61,239 bases of DNA. It comes from Verrucomicrobiota bacterium. GTDB lineage: Bacteria > Verrucomicrobiota > Verrucomicrobiia > Limisphaerales > JAHDYP01. Location of the stretch: the NCBI GenBank assembly GCA_023383055.1, contig JAHDYP010000022.1, positions 1 to 61,239 of the forward strand, read 5' to 3'. Under the pieces are notes generated by a model. It had not been told where the DNA came from and made no database searches. It was given only the letters and a program-made list of their open reading frames with translations. This document shows, piece by piece, positions 1-7,547 of this stretch. How positions within the stretch are numbered: the stretch's first letter is position 1; each line of letters begins with the position of its first letter. The position numbers were made by a program, and so were the translations under genes.

Positions 1-310
1 TCGCGGTTCTTGACGAGGACGCTCAGGCGCAGCAGATGGGTCAGCCCTGGTCGGCTCCATGGTTTCGGCCTCCGCGTAGGAACCCACGACACTGGCGCTG
101 TAAGCCAGTCGTGCCTGCCACTCCACAGTCTTTCGTTCGCATGGCTTCAAGCCCCAGGTTTCTCGGACCGGACAGAACCACCCCTCAGGACCATGACGGT
201 GCCGGGCACGGTAGTCCGGCGAAATCACCAACAACTTCAGGAGGCACCTCATGCACACGGTTGATGCGCGTGTCCAGACTCGATAGGTTGCCACCAAACT
301 CAAGTCTCTT
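1..310. other. Non-coding or unresolved left edge
   Basis: I see no convincing gene here. The short open frames on both strands have no recognisable domain or credible start. The window edge may cut a regulatory region or the tail of a neighbouring gene. No clear Shine-Dalgarno site precedes the decarboxylase start at 311. Confidence 0.4.
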
Positions 311-1762
311 ATGAACCCGCCCAACAGCACCCCGACCGCGGCTACCGACTATCACATGTCCCCGGACGAATTCCGGCGGCAGGGTCACGCGACCGTGGAT
401 TGGATCGCGGATTATCTGGCCCGGGTCGATTCGCTGCCCGTGGCGTCGACCGTCCCTCCCGGCATGATCCGCTCACGGTTGCCCGCCACCGCGCCGCAAC
501 AGGGCGAGCCTTTCCCGGACCTGCTGCGCGACGTCGAGAACATCCTGCTCCCGGGGCTGACTCACTGGCAGTCGCCCGGGTTCTTCGGCTTTTTTCCCGC
601 CAACAACTCCGGTCCCTCGATCCTGGGCGAGTTGCTGGCCGCGGGGTTGGGCGTGCAAGGCATGCTGTGGACCACCAGCCCGGCGTGTACGGAACTGGAA
701 AGTCACGTACTCGATTGGATGGTGGATATGCTCGATTTGCCCGCGCGGTTCAAGTCGAGCGGTGCGGGCGGCGGGGTGATTCAGGACTCTGCTTCGAGCG
801 CGGTGCTCTGCGCGTTGCTGGCGGCGCGGGAACGCGCCACAGGTCTCGCCAGCAACCAACGCGGCTGCGATGGCCGCCTGGTGGCTTACACTTCGACACA
901 GGCGCACTCGTCGGTGGAGAAGGCCGTGAAGATCGCCGGCCTCGGCAGCGATCATCTCCGCCAGATCGAGGTGGATGACCGGTTTGCCATGCGGCCCGAG
1001 CGGTTGGCCGAGCGAATCGCGCGGGATCGCGCGGCGGGGCTCACGCCCTGTTTCGTCTCCGCCACGGTGGGCACGACTTCCTCGAACGCCATGGATCCCA
1101 TCGCGCGCCTGGGCGCCGTTTGCCAGGCGGAGCGGCTCTGGCTGCATGTCGACGGTGCCATGTCCGGGACGGCCGCGCTTTGCCCCGAGTTCCGCCACAT
1201 CCATGAGGGACTCGAGTTGGCCGATTCCTACGCCTTCAATCCGCACAAGTGGATGTTCACGAACTTCGACTGTGACTGTTTCTTCGTGGCCGACCGGGCG
1301 GCGTTGATCCGGGCGCTGAGCATCCTGCCGGAGTACCTGCGCAACCGCGCGACGGAATCGGGGGCCGTGATCGACTACCGCGACTGGCAGGTGCCGTTGG
1401 GCCGCCGGTTCCGCGCCTTGAAGCTCTGGTTCGTGATCCGCCACTACGGCGTGACCGGCCTTCAACATCACATTCGCCGGCACGTCGAACTGGCCAGGCA
1501 ATTCGCCGGTTGGATTGCCGAGTCCTCCGATTTCGAACTGGCCGCACCCGCGCCCTTGAACCTGGTCTGCTTCCGGCACCGGGGTGGGGACGACCGGAAC
1601 CGGGCGTTGCTGGAGGCTTTGAATCGAACGGGCCGCGTCTTTCTTACGCACACGATCCTCGATGGTCGTTTCACCTTACGGCTGTGTGTGGGTCAGACCC
1701 GGACAGAGTTCGAGCATGTGGACCGCGCCTGGCGGTTGATCCGCGAGCTGGGGTCGCCTTGA
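311..1762 (+). CDS. PLP-dependent amino acid decarboxylase, aromatic-L-amino-acid/tyrosine decarboxylase-like
   Basis: This 483-residue protein has the full length of group II pyridoxal-phosphate decarboxylases, which remove the carboxylate of aromatic or related amino acids in the cytoplasm. The PLP-binding lysine is Lys313 in NPHKW. His199 in TQAHSSVEKA would stack on the cofactor, and Asp281 in HVDGAMSG would contact the pyridine nitrogen. SATVGTTSS lies between them. An N-terminal segment with WIADYL and TSPACTELE also matches the family. The usual HVDAA(Y/W)AG reads HVDGAMSG here. Substrate cannot be assigned from sequence. It is an apparently solitary gene followed 120 bases later by a DUF1080 gene. 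The start is the first ATG of the conserved frame, without a clear ribosome-binding site. Confidence 0.93.
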   Translation: MNPPNSTPTAATDYHMSPDEFRRQGHATVDWIADYLARVDSLPVASTVPPGMIRSRLPATAPQQGEPFPDLLRDVENILLPGLTHWQSPGFFGFFPANNSGPSILGELLAAGLGVQGMLWTTSPACTELESHVLDWMVDMLDLPARFKSSGAGGGVIQDSASSAVLCALLAARERATGLASNQRGCDGRLVAYTSTQAHSSVEKAVKIAGLGSDHLRQIEVDDRFAMRPERLAERIARDRAAGLTPCFVSATVGTTSSNAMDPIARLGAVCQAERLWLHVDGAMSGTAALCPEFRHIHEGLELADSYAFNPHKWMFTNFDCDCFFVADRAALIRALSILPEYLRNRATESGAVIDYRDWQVPLGRRFRALKLWFVIRHYGVTGLQHHIRRHVELARQFAGWIAESSDFELAAPAPLNLVCFRHRGGDDRNRALLEALNRTGRVFLTHTILDGRFTLRLCVGQTRTEFEHVDRAWRLIRELGSP

Positions 1763-1882
1763 TCCAGGGCGCCGTTCGCCGGGTGCGGCCTGAACTCACC
1801 GCGCGACCTTCCGGGTTCGGGGCGCAACCCGCCGGCAACAGGCTTGAGTTGGGTCCGGGCACGCTCGTATGATCCGGCGCAC

Positions 1883-2467
1883 ATGAAAACGATTTGCCTG
1901 ATCCGACTCGCCCTGGTCGCCACCGCCATCATGCTGACGGTCAACACCCATGCCGCCGACAAAGGGAAGCCGCTGTTCAATGGCCGTGACCTCGAAGGCT
2001 GGGTCAAGGTGCACGACGTCGATTTCCAGGTGGTCGACGGCAACCTGCGCCTCGTCAAGGGCATGGGCTGGCTGCGCACGGAGAAGGAGTATGCGAATTT
2101 CGTCCTCGAGTTCGAATGGCGGGCGCTCCAGGAGAAATACGACAGCGGGATTTTCTTCCGCGCCGGGCTCGAGGGCAAGCCATGGCCGGACAAGAGTTAC
2201 CAGGTGAACCTGCGCTACGACATGCTGGGCGGCCTGGTGCAGGGCTTCAAACCGCTGGTTCCGGCCGAAACCCCGAGACTGCCGCTAAACCAATGGGTCA
2301 AATTCCGCCTCGAAGTCAAAGGCAACAAAGTCACGCTCGACGTCGATGGCGAGCGCGCCTGGGAAACGGACAAGGTTGAACCCGGCCGCGGGTTCATCGG
2401 CATCCAGGCTGAGGATCGCAGCTTCGACTTTCGGAACTTCCAGATCGAAGACCTGGGCGCGTCGTGA
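1883..2467 (+). CDS. DUF1080 protein (3-keto-disaccharide hydrolase family), secreted
   Basis: A 194-residue protein with a signal peptide (MKTICLIRLALVATAIML, predicted cleavage after THA) followed by a single DUF1080 concanavalin-like domain. The family hallmarks are the opening PLFNGRDLEGW, EFEWR, YDSGIFFRAG, and the closing FRNFQIEDL. Members are extracytoplasmic sugar-binding proteins or hydrolases and are strongly expanded in Verrucomicrobiota and Planctomycetota. I chose the ATG at 1883 over the one 39 bases upstream because it begins directly at the signal peptide. It converges with the minus-strand gene at 2524, 56 bases away. The exact substrate is unknown. Confidence 0.9.
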   Translation: MKTICLIRLALVATAIMLTVNTHAADKGKPLFNGRDLEGWVKVHDVDFQVVDGNLRLVKGMGWLRTEKEYANFVLEFEWRALQEKYDSGIFFRAGLEGKPWPDKSYQVNLRYDMLGGLVQGFKPLVPAETPRLPLNQWVKFRLEVKGNKVTLDVDGERAWETDKVEPGRGFIGIQAEDRSFDFRNFQIEDLGAS

Positions 2468-2523
2468 GGTCAGCCTGTCAGACGAAGACCCGAACCCGGT
2501 TCTCACCATGCCGCTCACGCCGT

Positions 2524-3567
2524 TCATTCGAACGCGACGCGGAGTTGGAAGAATCGGGCCGCATTGCCGTTGAGCGGGACGGCATCTCGAATGCTGACGC
2601 TCCGGTAGGTCTCGTGGTCGGCAGTGTCAACGATTTCCGTTAGCGGCAGCCAGTCGGGCACGGCAAGCAATCCGCCGGCCACAGGCTCGAATCGGAGATC
2701 CGTGGCGGCGGACGCCTGACGGAAGGTCAAGACGCCATAGTATTCCCCGGCGACTTCGCGGATCGATACTTCCGGGGCCCCTTCCGAGTCCGGTGTCCGG
2801 GGATCCAGAGCGAAGGCGTATTCGAACACGTTGCTGAAGCCGTCGTGGTCCGGATCGGCATCGGACCCGATCACGGCTGGGTCCGTGGCGTTGGGCCAGT
2901 GGATTTTCTGCCAACGGCCAAAGGGGGTGTCCGGCGTTTCGGGAATCGGCAGGACATGGAAGACCAGGTCGGTGGCCAGGCTGGTTTCGTTGGTGGTGGC
3001 GCCCGCGCGCCGGGCCGTCGCCTGAAACGTCACGGTCACGATCCCATTCGAGGTGAAACCCCAGTTGTGATGGCTGTGACCACCCGGATAAATCGGGATG
3101 GTGTCGAGTTCGTTCAATCCATCGGTGGTAGCCATTTGAAACTCAAGGGCGCCATTTCCTCCGACCTGCCAGACGAAAAAATCACCGGGACCGGAAGCGG
3201 CCAGCAGACGAATCTCAACGGGGCCATCGAATACACCCGAGGGAATACCGTCACCGGAAATGCCGAGGTAGAGGAGTTGAGGGTCCTGGGTGGCTGGCAG
3301 GACCCAGATCGGCGCGCCGGCCTGGCCCAGGGGCGGGAAAGCGCCGGGCAACGTCAGCCGGGAAGCTTCCGTGGCCGTCAGGATCACCTCCGCGGGTTCA
3401 TAGCTGATCGCGCGGTCGGAGTCGCGAATACTGAATCCGAGTTGGTTGGTGGCGTCGGGTTGGTAGACGACACGGATGTCGCAGTGCTGGTTGGTGAGCA
3501 CGTAAGGCTGTCCCCAGGCGCTGAATCCGGAGGCGATCATGAACACGACCAGGGGAAAACTCTTCAT
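2524..3567 (-). CDS. Secreted choice-of-anchor M domain protein without a visible anchor
   Basis: A 347-residue protein starting at MKSFPLVVF with a signal peptide that ends near SAWGQ. Residues from about 25 to 220 resemble the choice-of-anchor M (TIGR03769-like) surface domain: IWVLP, LYLGISGDG, and the signature GGHSHHNWGFTSNGIVTVTF. Residues about 235-347 carry a D-x-D-x-D-G calcium-type linker (DADPDHDGFSNVFEYAFALDP) and the verrucomicrobial C-terminal beta module ending in RFFQLRVAFE. Its neighbour at 3650-4351 has the same core domain but ends in PEP-CTERM, so this is a probable unanchored sister copy. Function is not known; cell-surface or exported structural protein is inferred. Confidence 0.82.
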   Translation of the reverse strand: MKSFPLVVFMIASGFSAWGQPYVLTNQHCDIRVVYQPDATNQLGFSIRDSDRAISYEPAEVILTATEASRLTLPGAFPPLGQAGAPIWVLPATQDPQLLYLGISGDGIPSGVFDGPVEIRLLAASGPGDFFVWQVGGNGALEFQMATTDGLNELDTIPIYPGGHSHHNWGFTSNGIVTVTFQATARRAGATTNETSLATDLVFHVLPIPETPDTPFGRWQKIHWPNATDPAVIGSDADPDHDGFSNVFEYAFALDPRTPDSEGAPEVSIREVAGEYYGVLTFRQASAATDLRFEPVAGGLLAVPDWLPLTEIVDTADHETYRSVSIRDAVPLNGNAARFFQLRVAFE

Positions 3568-3649
3568 GGCAAACTCAGAGGTCGAATGGCGCGGAGTCGG
3601 AGCGCGAGGAACCGCCCCGCGCTCCAACCTGTGGAGTGGATCGAATCAT

Positions 3650-4351
3650 TCAGGATCGCTTGCCGCGACGACGCCACCCGGCCACGGCCAGGCCGCCAAG
3701 CCCGAGCAACAGCAGGGCGCCAGTGCCGGGTTCGGGCACCACCGCGAACTGGTAGGTCACCGGTCCGCTCGCGGTGCTCAAGCCCTGGAACATCCCGGAA
3801 GCCTCGAAGGTCACGCTGTAATCCCCAGGCGCGGTGAACCCATAGAAGAAATGGGCATGACTGCCCGGGATGACCTCGAGGTTGTCGGATGCGTCGATGC
3901 CGTCACCCGAGTTCATCCGAATGAGTGGATTGCCGAAGAGATCTGTATCCCAGATCGCAAAGCGACCGGGACCAGCCACGGTTTCCAGGCTCAGGGTCAG
4001 GTTTCCCGTCCAATCGGCAGGATCCAGTTCTTCCGCTCCAATGCCGAGGAACAACAGCTCCGGATTCGCGGATTTAGGCAGAATCCAGATGGGATCACCC
4101 GCGTTGCCCAGGAACGAGAAACTCGGGTTGGCGGGGATGGCGGTCTGGGCGGCGGCGCCGACCTGCAGGATGGCTTCTCCAGGTTCGTATTCGGCCTCAA
4201 CGGGTTCTTCCTGGTGCACGTGAAGGTCCCAACTGCCCGACTCGTAGGCGATGCCAAGATCGACATGCCCGGAGCTGACGACGGTTTGGGCCTGGGCGAC
4301 CACCGCACCGGCGGCGGTCAGGAGGACGGGAAGGATGAGTTGGATGTTCAT
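3650..4351 (-). CDS. Choice-of-anchor M protein with PEP-CTERM sorting signal
   Basis: A 233-residue exported protein starting at MNIQLILPVL, with a signal peptide cleaved near VVAQAQ. The central domain (about residues 25-190) has IWILP, LLFLGIGAEE and PGSHAHFFYGFTAPGDYSV, the choice-of-anchor M signature. The C-terminus is a classic PEP-CTERM signal: VPEPGTG, a hydrophobic segment, then a basic tail WRRRGKRS. It would be processed by an exosortase and attached to or released from the outer envelope. No exosortase gene is in the window. It lies 82 bases from its sister gene and 47 bases after the pseudopilin gene, all on the minus strand. The ATG at 4351 is preferred over an ATG 51 bases upstream because it starts the signal peptide. 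Confidence 0.9.
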   Translation of the reverse strand: MNIQLILPVLLTAAGAVVAQAQTVVSSGHVDLGIAYESGSWDLHVHQEEPVEAEYEPGEAILQVGAAAQTAIPANPSFSFLGNAGDPIWILPKSANPELLFLGIGAEELDPADWTGNLTLSLETVAGPGRFAIWDTDLFGNPLIRMNSGDGIDASDNLEVIPGSHAHFFYGFTAPGDYSVTFEASGMFQGLSTASGPVTYQFAVVPEPGTGALLLLGLGGLAVAGWRRRGKRS

Positions 4352-4398
4352 GATCTTAAGAGGATTGGATTTAGGATTGGGCATTGGGGGCAATTGGG

Positions 4399-5118
4399 TC
4401 ATTGAGGTGGCAGGGCAATGTTGTCGCCCTGGTCGATCCGGGCTTTTACGAACGCCCCACTTAAGGATTCAACGTGCGCATCCGCATACAAGTAGTTGGA
4501 GGAACCCTCCGTGTGACTGGCCCGGGCCGGGCCGGACCGGTGCCGGTCCGGTTCGATATCGAACAAAACCGCGTCCCAGCCCTTGGACCAATTGCGCGAG
4601 TGGGTGTGGTCGTTGAACACCGAGGGCGGATAATGCTCGGCGATGATGAAGGTGGTGATGGTCCGGCTGGGTTGCGGGAGCAAATCGAGCCGGCGAAATG
4701 ACTCGAGCGTCCGACCGAAGGGATCCCGCAAGTCCACCGCGACATACTCGTTCAAGACGTAGCTCGAGGCGTTGTTGGTGGCCCGGTCCCGGCCCTTCGG
4801 ATCCGCCGGACAAACCCGGATTTCATCCACGTCGCCGAGGTACGGCCGGAGCGTGAAGATCCATGATCGGTTCGTCTGCGTCGTGCCATGAGTCGTGCCC
4901 GGCATGAATCCACCATAATCGTCCGCATACGACACCGTGGCCAACCCGAGCTGACGCAGGTTCGACAGGCAGGCGATCTGGCGCGCGCGCACCTTGGCCA
5001 CCGACAGGGCGGGCAGCAGGAGCCCGGCGAGAATGGCGATGATGGCAATCACCACCAGCAGTTCCACCAGGGTGAATCCCCTCGGATCTCCGCGATTCAG
5101 TTCTTTGGACAACACCAT
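4399..5118 (-). CDS. Type II secretion pseudopilin-like protein (prepilin N-methylation motif, H-X9-DG-like end)
   Basis: A 239-residue protein with a prepilin leader: [20 protein letters not shown] near residues 13-33, cleaved before Phe by a prepilin peptidase, with Glu at +5. The remainder is a globular domain typical of the large verrucomicrobial and planctomycetal families of pseudopilin-like surface proteins. Near the C-terminus [16 protein letters not shown] fits an H-X9-DG-like motif. It is the first gene of a minus-strand run with two choice-of-anchor M proteins, which suggests a shared envelope or secretion role. The start at 5118 (MVLSKEL) gives a short charged leader, as expected. 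Confidence 0.92.
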   Translation of the reverse strand: MVLSKELNRGDPRGFTLVELLVVIAIIAILAGLLLPALSVAKVRARQIACLSNLRQLGLATVSYADDYGGFMPGTTHGTTQTNRSWIFTLRPYLGDVDEIRVCPADPKGRDRATNNASSYVLNEYVAVDLRDPFGRTLESFRRLDLLPQPSRTITTFIIAEHYPPSVFNDHTHSRNWSKGWDAVLFDIEPDRHRSGPARASHTEGSSNYLYADAHVESLSGAFVKARIDQGDNIALPPQ

Positions 5119-5257
5119 AGGACTTCCTCAAATCACCCGTTCAGCTTCGCTCGGTTTCGGCAGGCAACGGGGCATCCCGCCGACTCTAAGGTTTGGTCTG
5201 CTTCGGCGTGCGGACTGGAAGCCGCCCGCCTCAGCAAGGAATACGGTTGGAGGCAGG

Positions 5258-5650
5258 TCAGACGGCCGGCGGACCGCGGCCCGGAGGAAGCCCGTGGCAG
5301 GCAGGAGTTGGGAGGATCGGTGTTGCGAACAAGCAGGCGAGGACCCGTTCGGCAGGGACGACGGGTTCGGCAGCCAACGGCTCAAAGGTGATCTGGCTGT
5401 GACCCAGCAAAGTCAGGACACATTGGTGCTCGGACTGTGCGGCATCGGCGTGCAAGCACTCATGCAGAGCGTGGTCGACCGCGGCCAGGGACAGGAAGAG
5501 GTAAAAGAGGGCGGCGCAGACGCCGAGGGCGCGCCAGGCAACCGACCGAAGCTGGGCACGAACTAAATGCAAAGCGTTTGCATTAAACCACGAGACTGGC
5601 GGTTGCGCAAGGGGAATTCCTCGCGCAGCTGAAATCCTTATGATCCGCAT
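5258..5650 (-). CDS. Small His/Cys-rich membrane-associated protein, candidate Zur-regulated
   Basis: An uncharacterised protein of about 130 residues from ATG 5650, or about 105 from the in-frame TTG at 5572. Its core holds one hydrophobic segment (GVCAALFYLFLSLAAVD) followed by a His/Cys cluster (DHALHECLHADAA, SEHQCVL), which is likely metal-binding. It ends in a Pro-rich tail. It sits 85 bases downstream of a Fur-family gene on the same strand. A perfect palindrome (5566-5584) overlaps the TTG candidate start, so regulator binding there would block its expression. The shorter start fits that arrangement, but no ribosome-binding site decides it. The family is not named; zinc or other metal handling is inferred. 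Confidence 0.6.
   Translation of the reverse strand: MRIIRISAARGIPLAQPPVSWFNANALHLVRAQLRSVAWRALGVCAALFYLFLSLAAVDHALHECLHADAAQSEHQCVLTLLGHSQITFEPLAAEPVVPAERVLACLFATPILPTPACHGLPPGRGPPAV
5566..5584. promoter_or_regulatory. Perfect 8-3-8 palindrome, probable Fur/Zur-type operator
   Basis: AATGCAAA, spacer GCG, then TTTGCATT form an uninterrupted inverted repeat of 19 bases in a GC-rich neighbourhood. Size and AT-rich arms are those expected of Fur-superfamily operators. It lies between the Fur-family gene and the His-rich gene, at the start of the latter. Which metal regulator binds is inference from adjacency. Confidence 0.65.
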
Positions 5651-5735
5651 TAACGCCCACATGCCGCCGCAGCCCCAAGCGGATCGCGTGCCAGGACCCG
5701 CGGATATCTCCCGCACCGCTACCCGAGCCGCGCAC

Positions 5736-6203
5736 TCAGACGCCCCGCTGGCACTTGGGGCAAAGGCCAAAAAACTCGAGCCGGTGCGTCACCTCGAGGA
5801 AGCCATGTTGTCGGGCGACGCGGCTCTCAAGTTCGGCCGGAATACAGTCGTCGATCTCGACGATCTTCGAGCATTGGCGGCAGACCAGGTGGTGGTGATG
5901 GTGGCCGCCGGGCTGGTTCTCGGAGATCTCGAATCGGGAGCGCCCGTCGCCAAGATCGACGCGCTGCACCAGGCCCAACTGTTCGAAGCGGGTGAGGGTG
6001 CGATAAATGGTGGCCAGGTCACAGCGCTTGGGTGCCAGCGCGGCGGCGATGTCCTGCGGGGTGTAGGGACGAAGCTCGCGGCGCAGCAGTTCGAGGATGG
6101 ACTGGCGCGAGCGGGTGACCCGGCCCGACCGCTGACGGAGAGACTTCTGCCAGTCGTCCCTGCGAGCCTGGTCGGGAACTTCATGTTTCGGGTGCGATTT
6201 CAT
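5736..6203 (-). CDS. Fur-family transcriptional regulator, probably Zur-like
   Basis: A 155-residue ferric-uptake-type repressor. Residues about 25-90 form the winged helix (RSRQSILELLRRELRPYTPQDIAAAL, DLATIYRTLTRFEQLGLVQRV). The dimerisation and metal domain holds GGHHHHHLVCRQCSKIVEIDDC and a C-terminal CPKC, so both CxxC pairs of the structural zinc site and a His cluster are present. Fur, Zur and PerR cannot be separated with certainty. The extended His run and adjacency to a His-rich gene favour zinc. It is followed by the operator palindrome at 5566-5584. The PEP-hydrolase-family gene ends 11 bases upstream on the same strand, so co-transcription is possible. Confidence 0.9.
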   Translation of the reverse strand: MKSHPKHEVPDQARRDDWQKSLRQRSGRVTRSRQSILELLRRELRPYTPQDIAAALAPKRCDLATIYRTLTRFEQLGLVQRVDLGDGRSRFEISENQPGGHHHHHLVCRQCSKIVEIDDCIPAELESRVARQHGFLEVTHRLEFFGLCPKCQRGV

Positions 6204-6213
6204 CGGCTGCGGG

Positions 6214-7095
6214 CTAGATGACCCGCTTTCGGGCGGCGGGTGTGGGGATTGCCTTGAACCGGCGGGTGATATCGACGAGGGACTGCTCGACCCCCATGCG
6301 TTCGAGGCTCGAGGCGCCTACGAATCCGACGGCGTCCGTGTGTTCGTTGATATAGGCGGCGTCCTCGGGCGCGGAGATCGGTCCGCCGTGGCTGAGAAAG
6401 ACAATGTCCCGGCGCACGGCCCGCGCGGCCTCGATGATCGCCTGGGTGCGGCGGACGGCCTCGTCCAGCGAGATGGCGGCGCTCGTGACCCCAATGCTGC
6501 CACCGATGGTGGTGCCCACATGAGCGATGATGGCGTCGGCGCCGGCCTCGGCCATCGATCTCGATTCCGCGGGGCTCGACACATAGACGATGCTGAACAG
6601 GTCCATCTTCCGGGCGAGGGCGACCATTTCGAATTCCTTCTGGACGCTCATGCCGGTCTCTTCGAGCACCTGGCGGAACTGGCCGTCGACGATGCAGTGA
6701 GTGGGGAAGTTGTTGACCCCGCTGAAGCCCATCTCCTTGACTTTGAGCAGCCAGTGCCACATCCGGCGGCGGGGATCGGTGGCGTGCACGCCGCAAATCA
6801 CGGGAACCTCCTCGACGACCGGCAGGACTTCGAACTCACCGATCTCCATGGCGACCGCGTTGGCATCGCCGTAGGCCATCAAACCGCAGGTCGAACCGTG
6901 CCCGCTCATCCGGAACCGGCCGGAGTTGTAAATGATGATGAGGTCGGCGCCGCCTTTCTCGATGAACTTGGCGCTGATGCCGGTGCCGGCGCCGGCGGCA
7001 ACGATCGGCTCGCCGCGTTCAAGGGCGGCGCGCAGTCGTTCGATGACTTCGCTTCGGGTGTAGGGATTGCCTCGGCCGGTCCAGGGATTGGGCAT
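6214..7095 (-). CDS. Phosphoenolpyruvate hydrolase-family TIM-barrel protein
   Basis: A 293-residue protein of the TIM-barrel PEP-hydrolase-like family (Tm-1-like, IPR009215 type). Visible signatures are PIVAAGAGTGISAKFIEKGGADLIIIYNSG near residues 30-60 (pieces of it), YGDANAVAME, VPVICGVHATDP, GFSGVNNFPT, AEAGADAIIAHVG and FLSHGGPI. Members are cytosolic and often annotated as PEP hydrolase-like or Tm-1-like barrels; the physiological reaction is poorly defined. I start at MPNPWTG (7095) because the Pro-rich extension from the upstream in-frame ATG at 7200 is not family-like. It sits 11 bases before the Fur-type gene on the same strand. Confidence 0.88.
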   Translation of the reverse strand: MPNPWTGRGNPYTRSEVIERLRAALERGEPIVAAGAGTGISAKFIEKGGADLIIIYNSGRFRMSGHGSTCGLMAYGDANAVAMEIGEFEVLPVVEEVPVICGVHATDPRRRMWHWLLKVKEMGFSGVNNFPTHCIVDGQFRQVLEETGMSVQKEFEMVALARKMDLFSIVYVSSPAESRSMAEAGADAIIAHVGTTIGGSIGVTSAAISLDEAVRRTQAIIEAARAVRRDIVFLSHGGPISAPEDAAYINEHTDAVGFVGASSLERMGVEQSLVDITRRFKAIPTPAARKRVI

Positions 7096-7284
7096 GGTAC
7101 GGTGTAGTTGAGGTTTGGGTTGCGGTTCAGGGGTCGATCCCGGGATGGGCCGGACTTGAATCGCGTGAGGGTGCGAACGCCCCGGGCCAGGCCTGTTCAA
7201 TGAGGCGGCTCAACGGGGTCGTGGCTTCCTCCAGTTGCCATGCGCTTTTCACGGTCAAAAACTATGCCGCGCAATCCGGCTTGT

Positions 7285-7464
7285 CGAGTGTGGCGTCCCG
7301 GAAATGCCTGGCAGCCGCCGGTCAACACCGGATTGCTCGACGGCGAACTGGCCTGGCGCCAATACGACGGCGGACACGAGGATCGCTCCAACATGAAGCG
7401 CTTCCTCGCCTGGGCGACCCGGATGCTCGACCGCCCCCCGATTGGACTGGATACGAGTCCGTAA
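7285..7464 (+). pseudogene. C-terminal remnant of a CE15 glucuronoyl esterase/acetylxylan esterase-like gene
   Basis: About 55 codons read as the C-terminal end of a carbohydrate esterase family 15 protein: TGLLDGELAWRQYDGGHED, then NMKRFLAWATRMLDRP and a stop. The His in DGGH corresponds to the family's catalytic His region. The nucleophile motif and the rest of the enzyme are missing, and the codons upstream do not match. It has no start and should be inactive. Another part of a CE15 protein lies at 29428-29916. Family identification rests on recalled family patterns and is moderately secure. Confidence 0.5.
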
Positions 7465-7547
7465 CCGGTGGGCAGTGCAGCGCGATCTTGCTTTCCGCCA
7501 GTCCCTCGGTAGGCTCGCGCGCAATCCGATTCCCGGGGCCATCTTCT

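Noticed and set aside
473..1651. Minus-strand frame of 392 codons opposite the decarboxylase
   Set aside because: The plus-strand decarboxylase has all cofactor residues, and the antisense translation is low-complexity.
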